Shown here: positions 1 to 10,700 of the stretch, piece by piece | How positions within the stretch are numbered: position 1 is the stretch's first letter | How the letters are laid out: the number at the start of each line of letters is the position of its first letter | From: Brachionus manjavacas | Lineage: Eukaryota > Rotifera > Eurotatoria > Ploima > Brachionidae | Reading direction: 5' to 3' | Length of the DNA: 64,000 nt | Assembly (NCBI GenBank): GCA_019054805.1 | Contig: JAHQIY010000010.1 | Coordinates: 2,525,501-2,589,500 of the forward strand | Notes under the pieces: model-generated | Databases searched by the model: none | What the model was told of the DNA's origin: nothing | Seen by the model: the letters and a program-made list of their open reading frames with translations, nothing else | Translations under genes and position numbers: made by a program

Positions 1-275
1 CGAACAAAATAATAAACACATATTGAACTTTATTTAGATAAAAAATAAAGAAAATCTGTTCGATAATTTTCATTAAATTTTTTCTTGAAATTTTTACAAA
101 TTATAAAAAAAAGCATTTATAATAGTTCAATTAAAAAAAATAACCAAAAAAGTTATCAAATTTCTAATTTTATAAAAATTATTTTGAATTTAGAATTTTA
201 CCGTGGGGTTTTTTTTTGAGAAATTTGGTTCGAGTTCCACAAATTTTTTAATTTTTTTTATTAAATATATTCCCT

Positions 276-1057
276 AATTATTAAGTTTATACATAAAAAA
301 ATATATTTATAAACTATATCAGATAGAAATCCACTATTTTTAACTTGTTGACACTTTTTATTGAAAAATGATAACAAAATTAAAAAAAAGTAAGAAGAGA
401 GCGCTTTTTAGAAAAAAAGATAATATTCAATCGAGTATGCTGAAAATCATGTGAGCCATATTTTCCTAGAGAGTTGTTTTTGTCATTGTAGTTTTAGCTT
501 CAATTTTAGATTTAGATAATTTAAAAATCGAAAAATAATAACTTTTAGCAAGTTTGATTATTCCATTTTTTGAAAAATACCATTCAAGAGTGGAAAAATA
601 ATCAAAATAAAGCAAAATAAATGAGCATATTTTCGCGGAAGTAGTTAGCTAAAAAATCTTCCATAATTAAGTTTGGAAAAATTAAGAAAATAAGATAATT
701 TAACACTGAGCCTTTTGGTGAAGCAGATTTATATTTTACGTTGAGAGTTTTGGCATCTTTTGAATGACTTAATTTCAAAATGCAAATTTACTTTATGTTT
801 CGTAAATTTTGGATAGAAAAAAAAAACACTTTTTACTTAACAATGATAACTAATTTTTAAAAAAGTACCTATATTTTGTAATAAAAATAAAGTTTGTTCC
901 ACTTTTTGTTTTATTAAAAATTTACGAAACATAGTTTAGGTGCTTTTTCTTAATTTTGTTATCATTTTTAAATTAAAAGTGTCAACAAGTAAAAAATAGT
1001 GGATTTCGGTCTAATCTAGTTTTAATATATTTTTTTTATGTATAAACTTAATAATTG
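276..1057. repeat. Foldback element / long-TIR MITE, about 780 bp
   Basis: Two imperfect inverted arms of about 110 bp face each other. The left arm (276-390) begins with AATTATTAAGTTTATACATA and the right arm (944-1057) is its reverse complement with a few mismatches. A second, nested inverted pair containing TGTTTCGTAAATTTT lies at 790-812 and 914-935. No coding sequence is seen inside. The structure fits a non-autonomous foldback element; the superfamily and target-site duplication are not clear. Confidence 0.7.
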
Positions 1058-1080
1058 GAGTTAAAAATATCTAAAATAAT

Positions 1081-2455
1081 CATGATTCCAAAAAAAGACA
1101 AACCATCAGAAAATTTGAAGTTGCATCTCTAAATTGTTGGAAAAAATTATTAATTGCAAACCTCAAAACTAGATCGAAACCAAAGGATTACTTCCACCGT
1201 GTCAATCTGGATTTAGGAAGAACATGAGCGCTCAAGATCAAATATTTCGCCAAAGTCAATCAATAATCATTGGTTTCAGCAAAAAAGAATACACAAGTTT
1301 AGTTTTTTTCCACCTAGAAAAGGTTTTTGTTGAAACATCCCATAGTGGAATTCTTTTCAAACTTAGAAAATTTGGATTAAATTGGTACATGTTCGAATGG
1401 ATAAAACATTACCTGGCTAATAGTAAACAATAAACTTTCAAAAGAATTCGAAATTTCAACTGGAGTCCCTCAGGGAAGCTGCTAATCACTCACTCTTTTT
1501 TAATTGTTTTTTAGCGACATTGCTAGTGTCATTCCGTCAAAAATGGTAAACTTAGCGTTGTTTGCTGATGACTTATGTATTTGGTAGTCACACAAATCTC
1601 TAAGAGTAACTGAAAAGACACTAAACCTAAGCATTCTTCGAATTAAAAATTACTGCAAAAAATGGGAACTTGTCATAAACACCAACAAAACTTTCCACAC
1701 GGTTTTCACTACAGCTGACTTCAGACACAACTATGAAACAAAATACAAGCTGAATCTGTCAATCGCCAATCAAGCAGTCCCATTAGACCCGTTTCCAACT
1801 TTTTTAGTCGTTAAATTTGATCCAAAATTACTCCTAAGCAAAATCTTATTTAGAAATTTTATCTGATCACAATTTGACTACGCTTTTATTCCTCTTTCAA
1901 GCTCGACTCAAAAATTTACCGATGATGTACAAAAAATGCAAAACTGAATTTTGAGACACATCAAGTTTTGCCCACTGAAGACGAGACTTACAAACATCCA
2001 CAATAATTTAAAAATTGACATGGTTGCAACTAGAATCAAATTACCTTTCGACAAATTCCTCTTGAAGCGAGTAGAACATCAGCAATTAATCAAAGATTCA
2101 GAATGCTATTTAACTAATACGGACGAACTAAACCCAAAATTTCGCTCCTTTATGAAGATTTTAAGAACGTGTTAAGTCAAAAGAGTAATAGCTGACCCTT
2201 TAAACTGCTAAATCACAAATTTTTTTTTTTCATTTTTTTCACTTTTTTTCTTTTATTAAATGATCATTTTATCCGATAAAAACTCATATTATTTAATCAA
2301 TATCTGTCACTATTTTTTATTTTTTTGATGTACTTTTTTTGATATTTATTTTTTTTCAATCGCTAGACTAAAAAGAAGAACTTAGTACCATTCTGTGTGG
2401 CCTGAGGTTTACCTCAAATTATTTATTAAATAAATAAATAAAATAATAATTGGAG
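1081..2455 (+). mobile_element. Decayed non-LTR retrotransposon (LINE), RT C-terminal part and 3' tail
   Basis: Broken reading frames together resemble the second half of a LINE ORF2. A stretch before 1433 reads like RT domains preceding the catalytic loop. FADDLC at 1561-1578 is the RT catalytic motif (usually YADD or FADD). A thumb-like open stretch runs to 2175. The 3' end carries a TTATTAAATAAATAAATAA tail near 2425-2445, a tail type that recurs on other LINE copies in the window. Many stops and frameshifts mean it is dead. Confidence 0.75.
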
Positions 2456-2459
2456 AATT

Positions 2460-2800
2460 TTTTTTCGCGTATAATATTTTTAAATAACAATAATATGCAA
2501 TTTAAAAAATAAAATACTGAATTAGGAACAAAATAAAAACATTTTAGTTTTTTTTTGTAACTGATGTCAATTACATTTAAAATTGATCACTATTTTAATT
2601 TATTAATACATAATTGATTGAAAAGAAACTCTTATACAATCAAAAAAATTTAAATTTTTTATTAATTAATCCTATAATGTTCAAAAAATAGCCACTTTGA
2701 AATTTTTTTTATCTTTTATGTTTTGTTTTTCAAATTAACACTTTTGATTTTACTTTAATATAAACCAATGTAGCCTTATCTCTAGTTCGATATAGTTAAT
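2460..2800. other. AT-rich stretch with nothing recognised
   Basis: Homopolymer-rich AT sequence without a convincing reading frame, repeat or RNA structure. Confidence 0.5.
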
Positions 2801-2802
2801 CG

Positions 2803-3062
2803 AATAAAAAAATAAATCTTTAAAATAACTCGGGAATTAAAAAAAAGGCCTGTAAATGAAGAAATTCCTAGTAACATATCTAAAGATCAGGCCCTTGAAG
2901 CTAATACTAAAGGAAAAACTAGAGGAAAAGGTAAAATTTATTTTCCTTTATGTAGTTTTCACTCCTTGGAGGATGCTAAAAAATACCTCGATAGAGAATT
3001 TGATTTTTTTGTCCTTAAAAAATATATTTTGTTTTTATTTTTAATTTTTTGTTCTATTTAGA
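2803..3062 (+). pseudogene. Unrecognised coding-like fragment
   Basis: An open frame follows a stop at about 2800 and ends at the TAG near 3060. It has no convincing ATG; the only good methionine is in another frame. The middle has protein-like composition: charged residues, then a segment reading SLEDAKKYLDREFDFFVLKK. Such a short N-terminal module could come from a transposon protein (for example a MULE-type protein, of which other fragments occur here) or from a lost exon. The family is not recognised. Confidence 0.35.
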
Positions 3063-3439
3063 TAATTAGTGCTATATATTTCTTAAAAAAAGTAATGAAT
3101 AAAAAATTTTGTTCCAAATTCAGTATTTTAGTTTTTTTTAGCATAAAATAAACCCAGGTAATAATTATATGCCATTTTTTTTATATCTGGGGAAAAAAAT
3201 AAAAAATTGTGGGGTATCGATTTTAATCGTCCATTTTTTTTATCATAAAACCATTTCTTTTTTGGTCTTTTTTTAATCAAAGTTTTATTGAAAAATGTAA
3301 AATAGAAAAAAAATCTTGCCATTTTAATAATTATTAGTTCTTTCTTTAATACGTTTTAATTAAATAAAAATTTTGTCTTATTCGGATGTTCGGTTAAAAC
3401 GAACCATTTATAGTGACTTCGTATAACCATACTTTATTG

Positions 3440-3720
3440 TATTTTTTTTGTCTACAATTAATCAGATACTAGATGGCTCGAAAAACTTAAGATTTTGTTC
3501 AATTTTAAAACCTAAGATACTTATTTCATTTCCACAAATGTTTTCCTTGTCTGGAAATTTAGTTCGTAATATCTTGTTAGAAGAACGCCGATTTCTAAGG
3601 GTTCTAATGTTAGTTGAAAAATTAAAAAAAAAACTTTCCAAGTCTTTTTCTAAATGAATGATTGTGATATTGATCAGCAATTTCAAGGCAATTGTAGAGA
3701 TTGTATTTAAATGATTGTAT
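3440..3720 (-). mobile_element. Possible LINE C-terminal remnant
   Basis: The minus strand has a 74-codon open stretch (3462-3686) with TKFPDKENICGNEISILGF. It resembles the C-terminal tail of some LINE ORF2 proteins, where a TK/RTK segment precedes a conserved GxxLWN-like end. The match is weak and no catalytic motif is present. Confidence 0.3.
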
Positions 3721-5680
3721 GTTACTTTCGGAAATTATTCCATAAGAAACACAAATTTAATTTTGGAGTTTTTGTAATTACTATCTATTTCAGTTTTTCA
3801 CCATTTTAAAATCTAAATATTAAATAAATTTTTAGCTGATTGATAGATAATTTTAATTTTTTTCAAGTCATTTTGTATATTACATCTAAGCCCGACCAAA
3901 TGGATATCCTCAAAAAAAATCACCTTCCATACCAGTGCGAAATATTTGAATATTTTGTTTAAGATAGCATTCTCTGATGTTTTTTGAGCTTCAAAAAGTA
4001 TTTCAAAAAATTTATAGAATGGAATTTTTGATCATAATCATATTATTTTTTAAAATTTAAAAGCTATAATTTAAAATCCGGTCTTTTTGCTTCACTCAAC
4101 TATTAATTTAAAAAATAAATTTTTTTCCAAGTTTAAAACTTTTATTTTAATTATCATAAATTTTTAATTTTTTTTATTTTAAATCCTTTTAATTCTGAAT
4201 GAATAAAATAAAATTTTTTTGACAAAACTAAACCCAACGTTTTTTTTGGAAAATCACCTGGAATTTTTAAGTTTGTACAAGCTTTTTCTTTGGCCCAAAT
4301 TAAATTTTCGTTGGACTTGAAATAATAACTTACAAAAGAAGTTTGTTTATTCTATTTGTAGAAAATTTTGCTTAAATACTTTTTCATAAAAACTCTTATA
4401 ATTCATAGAAACAACTTATTAGGAATAGCGTCAATAATTTACAAAACACCACTTTGGCTATGAGTTCTAGTTTTTTGGACCTAAATTTCAATTCGGTTCT
4501 CCTAAAAGCAAGATTTAAAATTTTTCAAAACAAGAGTCGAAATTTCAATTATAATTTTTTATTTTTTAATATTATTTTGTAAATTTAGAATGTTTTATGT
4601 CAAATTTACTGCTTTATGGATTTGGTCACTCTATGTCACTAAAACAGTACAAGTAAGAAGTTTTTAAATTAAAATATAAAATGTATTTACAATTTGAGCT
4701 CAATAACCTTGATTAAAGTGAAAAACTCCGCCTCTTGCAAATCAAGTTGATTCAGAAAAGTTCATTCCTTTTCAAAAATATCCTTGTTGTTTATAGATTT
4801 TCTTCCTCTTAGCTCATTTTGATTATTTTGCATTCTTTGTATGCTTTTATTATATTTATCAATTCTTAAAAATATAATTCTCCTACAATTGCTGGCCTTG
4901 AGTTTTCTTTTCTGTGGAATTGTTTTTTTAGCAATTTAAATTTAAATTTCGTTCCAAACTTATAATACCATTTCTTTAGATTTAATGCATAAGTTTTTGC
5001 TCAATTCATTCATTCATTATTTCATCTAGTCCTGGAACTATTTTAAAAAATTTCTATTTAAAAATCAAAAAATTGAAAAATTAGAATAGATAATTAATAT
5101 TATTATTGGTAGAGCTTGATGTTCTTTTGAAGAAAATTTTTGAGTGCTTTTTTTCAGTTTTGTTATGAAATCTGAAATAATAAAAACATAATCATTGTAT
5201 AACAGTATTTAAAAAAATTAATAAAACAACACAGAGCTTAGAAAAAAAATTTAATTTCAGTGTTTTTTTTTTTTGGAAAAAATAAATGAAAAATAAAAAA
5301 CTTAATTTATATTTGGCAAGTTTTTTTAAAATAATTTTTTTAAGTGATTGCAATTGTGATAATCTGATCACTTTTTCTGCAACATCCTAAAACTTTCAAA
5401 AAATTTAATAAATTTTAACAATTTTTTTTATTAAATCTAAAATCAACAAAAAATTTTCAATTTTAAAACATAAACATTCTTAAACATTCCTCCATTCTCT
5501 TTCTGATTTTCCTCTCTAACGTTTTAAGCTACAATATCACTGAAAATGATAATTTTTGGCAAACTGGCCACCATATGTCGCACCGGTTCATCTAGTTTTT
5601 TTTCTCATCGAGCTTATGATATTCTCAAGTAGGGCCGATTTTGTTATTTTTTAGAGTTTTTATTAAACCAATTATTCGAG
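3720..5680. other. About 2 kb of AT-rich DNA with no supported feature
   Basis: No open frame with protein-like composition, clear inverted repeat or RNA gene was found on either strand. It probably consists of old, unrecognisable repeat sequence. Confidence 0.45.
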
Positions 5681-5689
5681 GACCTACTA

Positions 5690-5790
5690 TTTACCGTAAA
5701 CGTCTATGAAAACCACTTTTTTTTTGGTAATCATTTACAATGCATACCCATGATTCTGCGCCATAGAGAGTTGCTGTCTTTACAGTTGTT
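5690..5790 (-). mobile_element. Small RTE/CR1-like LINE remnant
   Basis: The minus strand reads TTVKTATLYGAESWV. It resembles the thumb segment (LYGxExW) that follows the RT domain in several LINE clades. It is only about 100 bp long and isolated. Confidence 0.35.
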
Positions 5791-6059
5791 AAAAAAAATA
5801 ACAAAATGGATCGAAAAAGTTCAGTAAAAATTTCCACTAATTCAGTCCAAGGAAAACAAAATTTTTTATTTTTAACTTTATTTTTTTTAGTAAAAAAAAT
5901 ACAAAAGTATATTAAAAAAGAGAAAAAAAAAACACTAATTCATTGAATCGTTACTTTGTTTTAATTAATTATCTTCATTATTTTATTTAAATAAAAAGGC
6001 AAGATTTTTATTTCATGAATACATATTTTACCTTAAATTTATATGGTATTTTTTAAGTA

Positions 6060-7040
6060 GAAATTATATTATGTAGTAGTAGCAGTAGTAAAAATAACTG
6101 CGACTCGAGCAAGTCGAGTTAAACCGTAAGGCTGTGGCAGTTCTTTGCAATCACACCAGATTCTGTACCATTAACCATTCATCAAGTCTTGCTTTGAAGG
6201 AATTTAATGAATTTGCTTCAACAACATTTTTTGGTAAACGGTTCCAGTCGTTTACAACTCTGTTTGTGATAAAGTTGAACCGTGATGGACAATTTTTAAT
6301 AAGTTCTCTTGTAACCATCTTTGCATGACCCCTCAAAATATAATTATTTCTTTGAACGTACCTGATTTCACTAACCAATTTAACAGTTTCTAGACTGTTT
6401 ACAATTTAAAAAAACTGAATCAAATCGCCTCTTCTTCTTCTCGTTTTCAAAGTGGTAAGTTTTATTCTATTCAATCTTTCTTCATACTCAAGATTCTTAA
6501 AGGCTGGAATCAACTTCGTAGCTCTACGTTGTACTTTTTCTAATTCCTTCTTATCTTCTTTCAGGTATGGATTCCAAACACTATCTTCATATTCAATAAG
6601 AGGTCTTACCAATGAGGCATACAATAACTTAACTACATTGGCGTCCAAAAATTTTAAATTTTTCCAAATCATTCCCAAAATCTTATTCGCTCTGCCAGAA
6701 GAGTAGCTAACATGTGACCCCATTTTAGATCATTTTGAAAAAACACCCAAATCCTTGTCCAATCTTGTTTTATATAATGATTCTGTTCCATATTTATTAA
6801 AAATTGTGTAGTCAAACTGAGGATTTTACACTTTTCTACATTTAAATCAGTCGCCCATGTAATTGCCCATCTTGAAACAGTATCTATATCGCGCTATAAA
6901 GATAAGTTATCATTTAGATGGTTAACAGCTTCTAAAATTTTCATATCATCAGCATAGACTTTTGTTTCATTGTTTAAAGATTCGGACAAATCGTTTATGA
7001 AAATAACAAAAAGAAATATACAATGAAAAAATAAATTTAG
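6060..7040 (-). mobile_element. LINE ORF2 3' half, minus strand
   Basis: Read on the minus strand from 7040 downward: a segment ending in INDLSESLNN, then VYADDM at 6942-6959 (the RT catalytic loop), then an open stretch (6406-6723) with SLVRPLIEYEDSVWNPYLKE and QRRATKLIP, which is the conserved thumb. A further open stretch (6151-6378) has GHAKMVTRELIKNCPSRFNF and NRVVNDWNRLP, the classical C-terminal end. One stop at about 6895, another just after the VRPL block, and frame changes make it a pseudogene. The 3' end abuts a short TAG/TAC microsatellite at 6076-6092. It is 5'-truncated. Confidence 0.85.
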
Positions 7041-7534
7041 TTTGTATTTTGGTTTTTAAAAGATTATTAATAAAAAGATAATAATTTATAGTTCTAAAAA
7101 ATTTAAATGAATGAAAATATTAAAAATATTATTGATGTGTCAAAAAAAATCATAATTTTTACTTGGAAAAATACCATATAAATTTAGGGTAAAAAATGTT
7201 TTTCTGAAAGTAAATTCAATTGAAATAAAATATGGAAAAAAATTTCTAAGATAAATTGAAATGAATAATCACAGACTAAGATTTTTTTAATTTCTGAAAC
7301 TAAAAATAGTGAATAAAAGTCTTTTTATATGAAAAAAAAGAAGATAATTAATGTCAAAAAATAATTGATTAGATATCATAGTACTGTCTTTGTTATATTT
7401 ATTTCTAATTAGTGAAATTTTAACTTAATATTTGGCATTTTTTTTGAGGTTTACTGACGTCCTCGAAAAAAACCCTCTGCCTTTGAGTATTAATAAACTA
7501 TTAAAACCATTCTTCTTATTAATATTTTTTTAAG

Positions 7535-7726
7535 ATAACAGAAAACTGCGGCACTGAATATGGATGCTTTTTTAATCCTGCAAATTGCACATTCTCCAAC
7601 TGTATTTCGGTTGTAAAATGGAAAGACATGGGTCAATATGTAAATTTTTACGTTGCCGTAAATAGCACTGAAATATCAGCTTTTACACGCTACATCGGAG
7701 TTGGCTTTTCAGATGATTTTTTTATG
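7535..7726 (+). CDS. FRRS1-like exon 1 (DOMON start)
   Basis: The acceptor AAG at 7532-7534 follows a T-run, and the exon ends ATG|GTAAAA. It is 64 codons in phase 0 and carries a Cys-rich DOMON N-terminus with TENCGTEYGCFFNPANCTF and YIGVGFSDDFFM. No start codon or signal peptide is encoded here, so at least one upstream exon is missing. Confidence 0.8.
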
Positions 7727-10700
7727 GTAAAAAGATTAAATTTTATCTAATTTCTGGTTAAATTCTTTGCTTCTAGGGTGACGACTCAGTGAGCCTGTGC
7801 AGATTTTCTATATTTTCACGTGATTACGTGGTTGAGTCTTACTATAACGTGAAAAAAGCCGAGCCTGATGTAATCAATTCATTTATTCGTACTCTAGGAA
7901 ACTTTAACTATTCATTAACAATAAACCAAACATATCTAATATGTGAGTTCAATCGAATCAAATATCTGAATGAAACCAGATTTTTCAACTTGCACTTTCC
8001 GTATCACATACTTTTGTCATTTGGTAGAACCAATGCCCTAGGTTCGCCCACATTTCACGGACTCAATGCCTTCTCTTCAAAAGAAAAGATCAATTTTGAA
8101 AAAAAAACCATCACTAGTCCATATGAGACTTCTTTAGTGGAGCCAACAGTAATCAGAGAAAAAACCCACGCATGCCTAATGGTAATTGCGTGGATCTTTT
8201 TTGCTTCAACAGGAATGGTATTTGCTCGCTACATGAAATTCCTGCTACCGGAGAAAACTTTGTGCGGCAATAAAATCTGGTTCCTTATTCACCGGCCATT
8301 TATGATTATGGTCGCAGTTATTTCACTCACGTCCTTTCTCGTAATACTCTCTGCCAAAGGATGGAGATGGATACCTTTAATTAAGCCAGTGAATTATGCC
8401 CATTCTATTTTTGGAATTGTAGCAATAAGTTTTTCGATTTTTCAGGTAAATTAAATTTTAAATAAAATTGAATCAAACATTGTTGAGTTGTCCAGGAAAA
8501 GGGAAAATTATATTTTTTGATGTAATAGATGTTCTGCTAATGAAACAAAGTGAAATAATTTTGGTTTCATCAAATTTTAATGTCTGCAATAAACTATCAA
8601 AATAAATTACGTATTTTCTGGTAATGAATCAAAAATAAAAATAAGATCAGCTCCCACTGTTAAAAACCTTGATTTTTAAATAATTATAAGCTGAAAATTA
8701 GTATCCTACTAAAACACCAACCTCCAATTTTTTAAAATTTCCTGACCCCCATTATTTTTGCAAAGCAAAAATATTTTTAAAAGTTTTAATATAGAATTTA
8801 GTTTGAATTTTTCTCTTTTTTTTTGGAAAATTAAATTAGTTTTTCTCCAAATTTTTTTTTTTTTAGGGAAATTGAATATTTTCATATCTTTAAAAACGTG
8901 ACCCCCAACTGAACCCCATTTTCTTTGAAGAGAATTTAATGAGCTTTCTAAAAATGGGCCTAATTTTTCTCCAGGAAGTAAAGTTTTTGATTATTTCAAA
9001 TGATTACATAATAATTGAGAAAATTCAATTAATAATTGTAATATTTGATATAATTTGTTTTATTAATTTGATTAAAAAAATTGAGTCGTATTTAATATAA
9101 ACGAAATTAAAAATAAATTTTTAGTTAAGAACAAAAACAGTCAAAATACTTAGAAAATTCTTAATCGAATGGTATGTCGTATTAAAGATTTTTAAATTAG
9201 ATTTCAATAAAAACTAAGGTATTTTATTTTAATCAACATCTCTCATAAATTTTACTTTCTGGAGAGATACCAGGGGAAAATTTTTAAAAAGCTCGTTAAA
9301 TTCTCTTTAAGGAAAATGAGGGTCAGTTGGGGATCAGTCGTATAAAATTGGGGGTTAATAGGGGGTCAGGTTTTTAAAGATATGAAAATATTAAGTTTTC
9401 ACAAAAATAAAAATTTTGGAGAAAAACTAATTTAATTTTCAAAAAAAAAGAGAAAAATTTCAACTTAATGACATATTAAAACTTTTAAAAATATTTTTGC
9501 TTTGCAAAAAAAATGGGGGTCAGGAAATTTTAAAAAATTGGAGGTCGGTGTTTTAGTAGGACCCGAATATTAAGATCTTCAAGATTTTCCAAAAATAGTA
9601 TATTATAAAATAATATATAAAATTAAGATCTTTAAGTTAACTTGACTACATATCATAACAATGTAATTATTTTAAGAACTAAACAAGATTTCACTGTTCA
9701 ACTAGAATTTTATTATTTTTTTCTTTTTAGGTCTTAATTTTAAAAAACAGGCTAGCAATTACATCTAAAAATTAGAACTTAAATTTTAATTTTAATTTTC
9801 AGATTATTCACTTTGATAACGAAGTGATTTATTGATATTAATTTATTACTTTTTTTAGATTCTAAAAAAAGCTTTTCAAAAAGCTCCGATTTGGTAATTT
9901 ACCTTTAAGTTTTTTGCAGACGTATTTTTAGGTGACTTACAGCATTTTCTGACAAAATTTTTAATTAATAAATAATTTATTGAAAATAATAATTATATTT
10001 TGTACATAATATAAATTTACATTTACTGTTTGAAAAAAAATTCAGACTCATTCAGATCATTAGAGGGGACATGGTCTGATTTATTGGTAGAAAATCGTTT
10101 AGACTACTACCCAAATGAAGTGTTAATCAGTCTCATGAGGCATGGACGTATCAACAGGCTAGCTCTTGTCTGTTGATTAACCTAGAAATTATTGTTAATT
10201 ATTTAATTTATTATATTTTCATCATTTTCTTTTTAATCAGATCCAACTATTAATTGGGTTTCTTTTTGATCTATGTTATTTCTTCTTGATTCTTGATATA
10301 TGAAGCATTTTTGTGTCAAGTGTCCTTTCTGATGACACTTTACGAATGTATCTCTGCTTTGTTATGTCTTTCTACGTCACAAAAATAGGATTTTTGCTTT
10401 GTCCAACAATTGACACAACACACTTTAAACCATACATTACTGAAAGATCAGACACGCTTTCAATAATTATTATTATTATTATTATTATTATTTATTTATT
10501 TAAATTTAACGTCCCATAGGCACAAAATAAAAAAGTAGTTTAAGTTCGAACTTATAATAATTTTTTTGAATTGCGTACTTGGACTTAAATTTTAGCTTTG
10601 TCTTTAAATTTACCGCCAAAATATCTCCTCTTTATATTATAAACAATAGAATAATATTATTTTTTACTGTACATCTAGCTTTATGGCAGCTTTAGTGATC

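Noticed and set aside
3128..3322. Minus-strand open stretch rich in Lys and Phe
   Set aside because: Composition is that of translated poly-A/poly-T runs; no motif.
5555..5605. Possible copy of the 35.2-kb foldback terminal repeat (TATGTCGCACC)
   Set aside because: Only about 11-12 bases match and no partner repeat is present.
6134..6706. Plus-strand open stretches over the minus-strand LINE
   Set aside because: Antisense shadows of the conserved LINE C-terminus.
9725..9775. Acceptor-like TTTTTAGG in the FRRS1-like intron
   Set aside because: The open reading is short, has no b561-like content, and the correct exon was found at 12033-12132.
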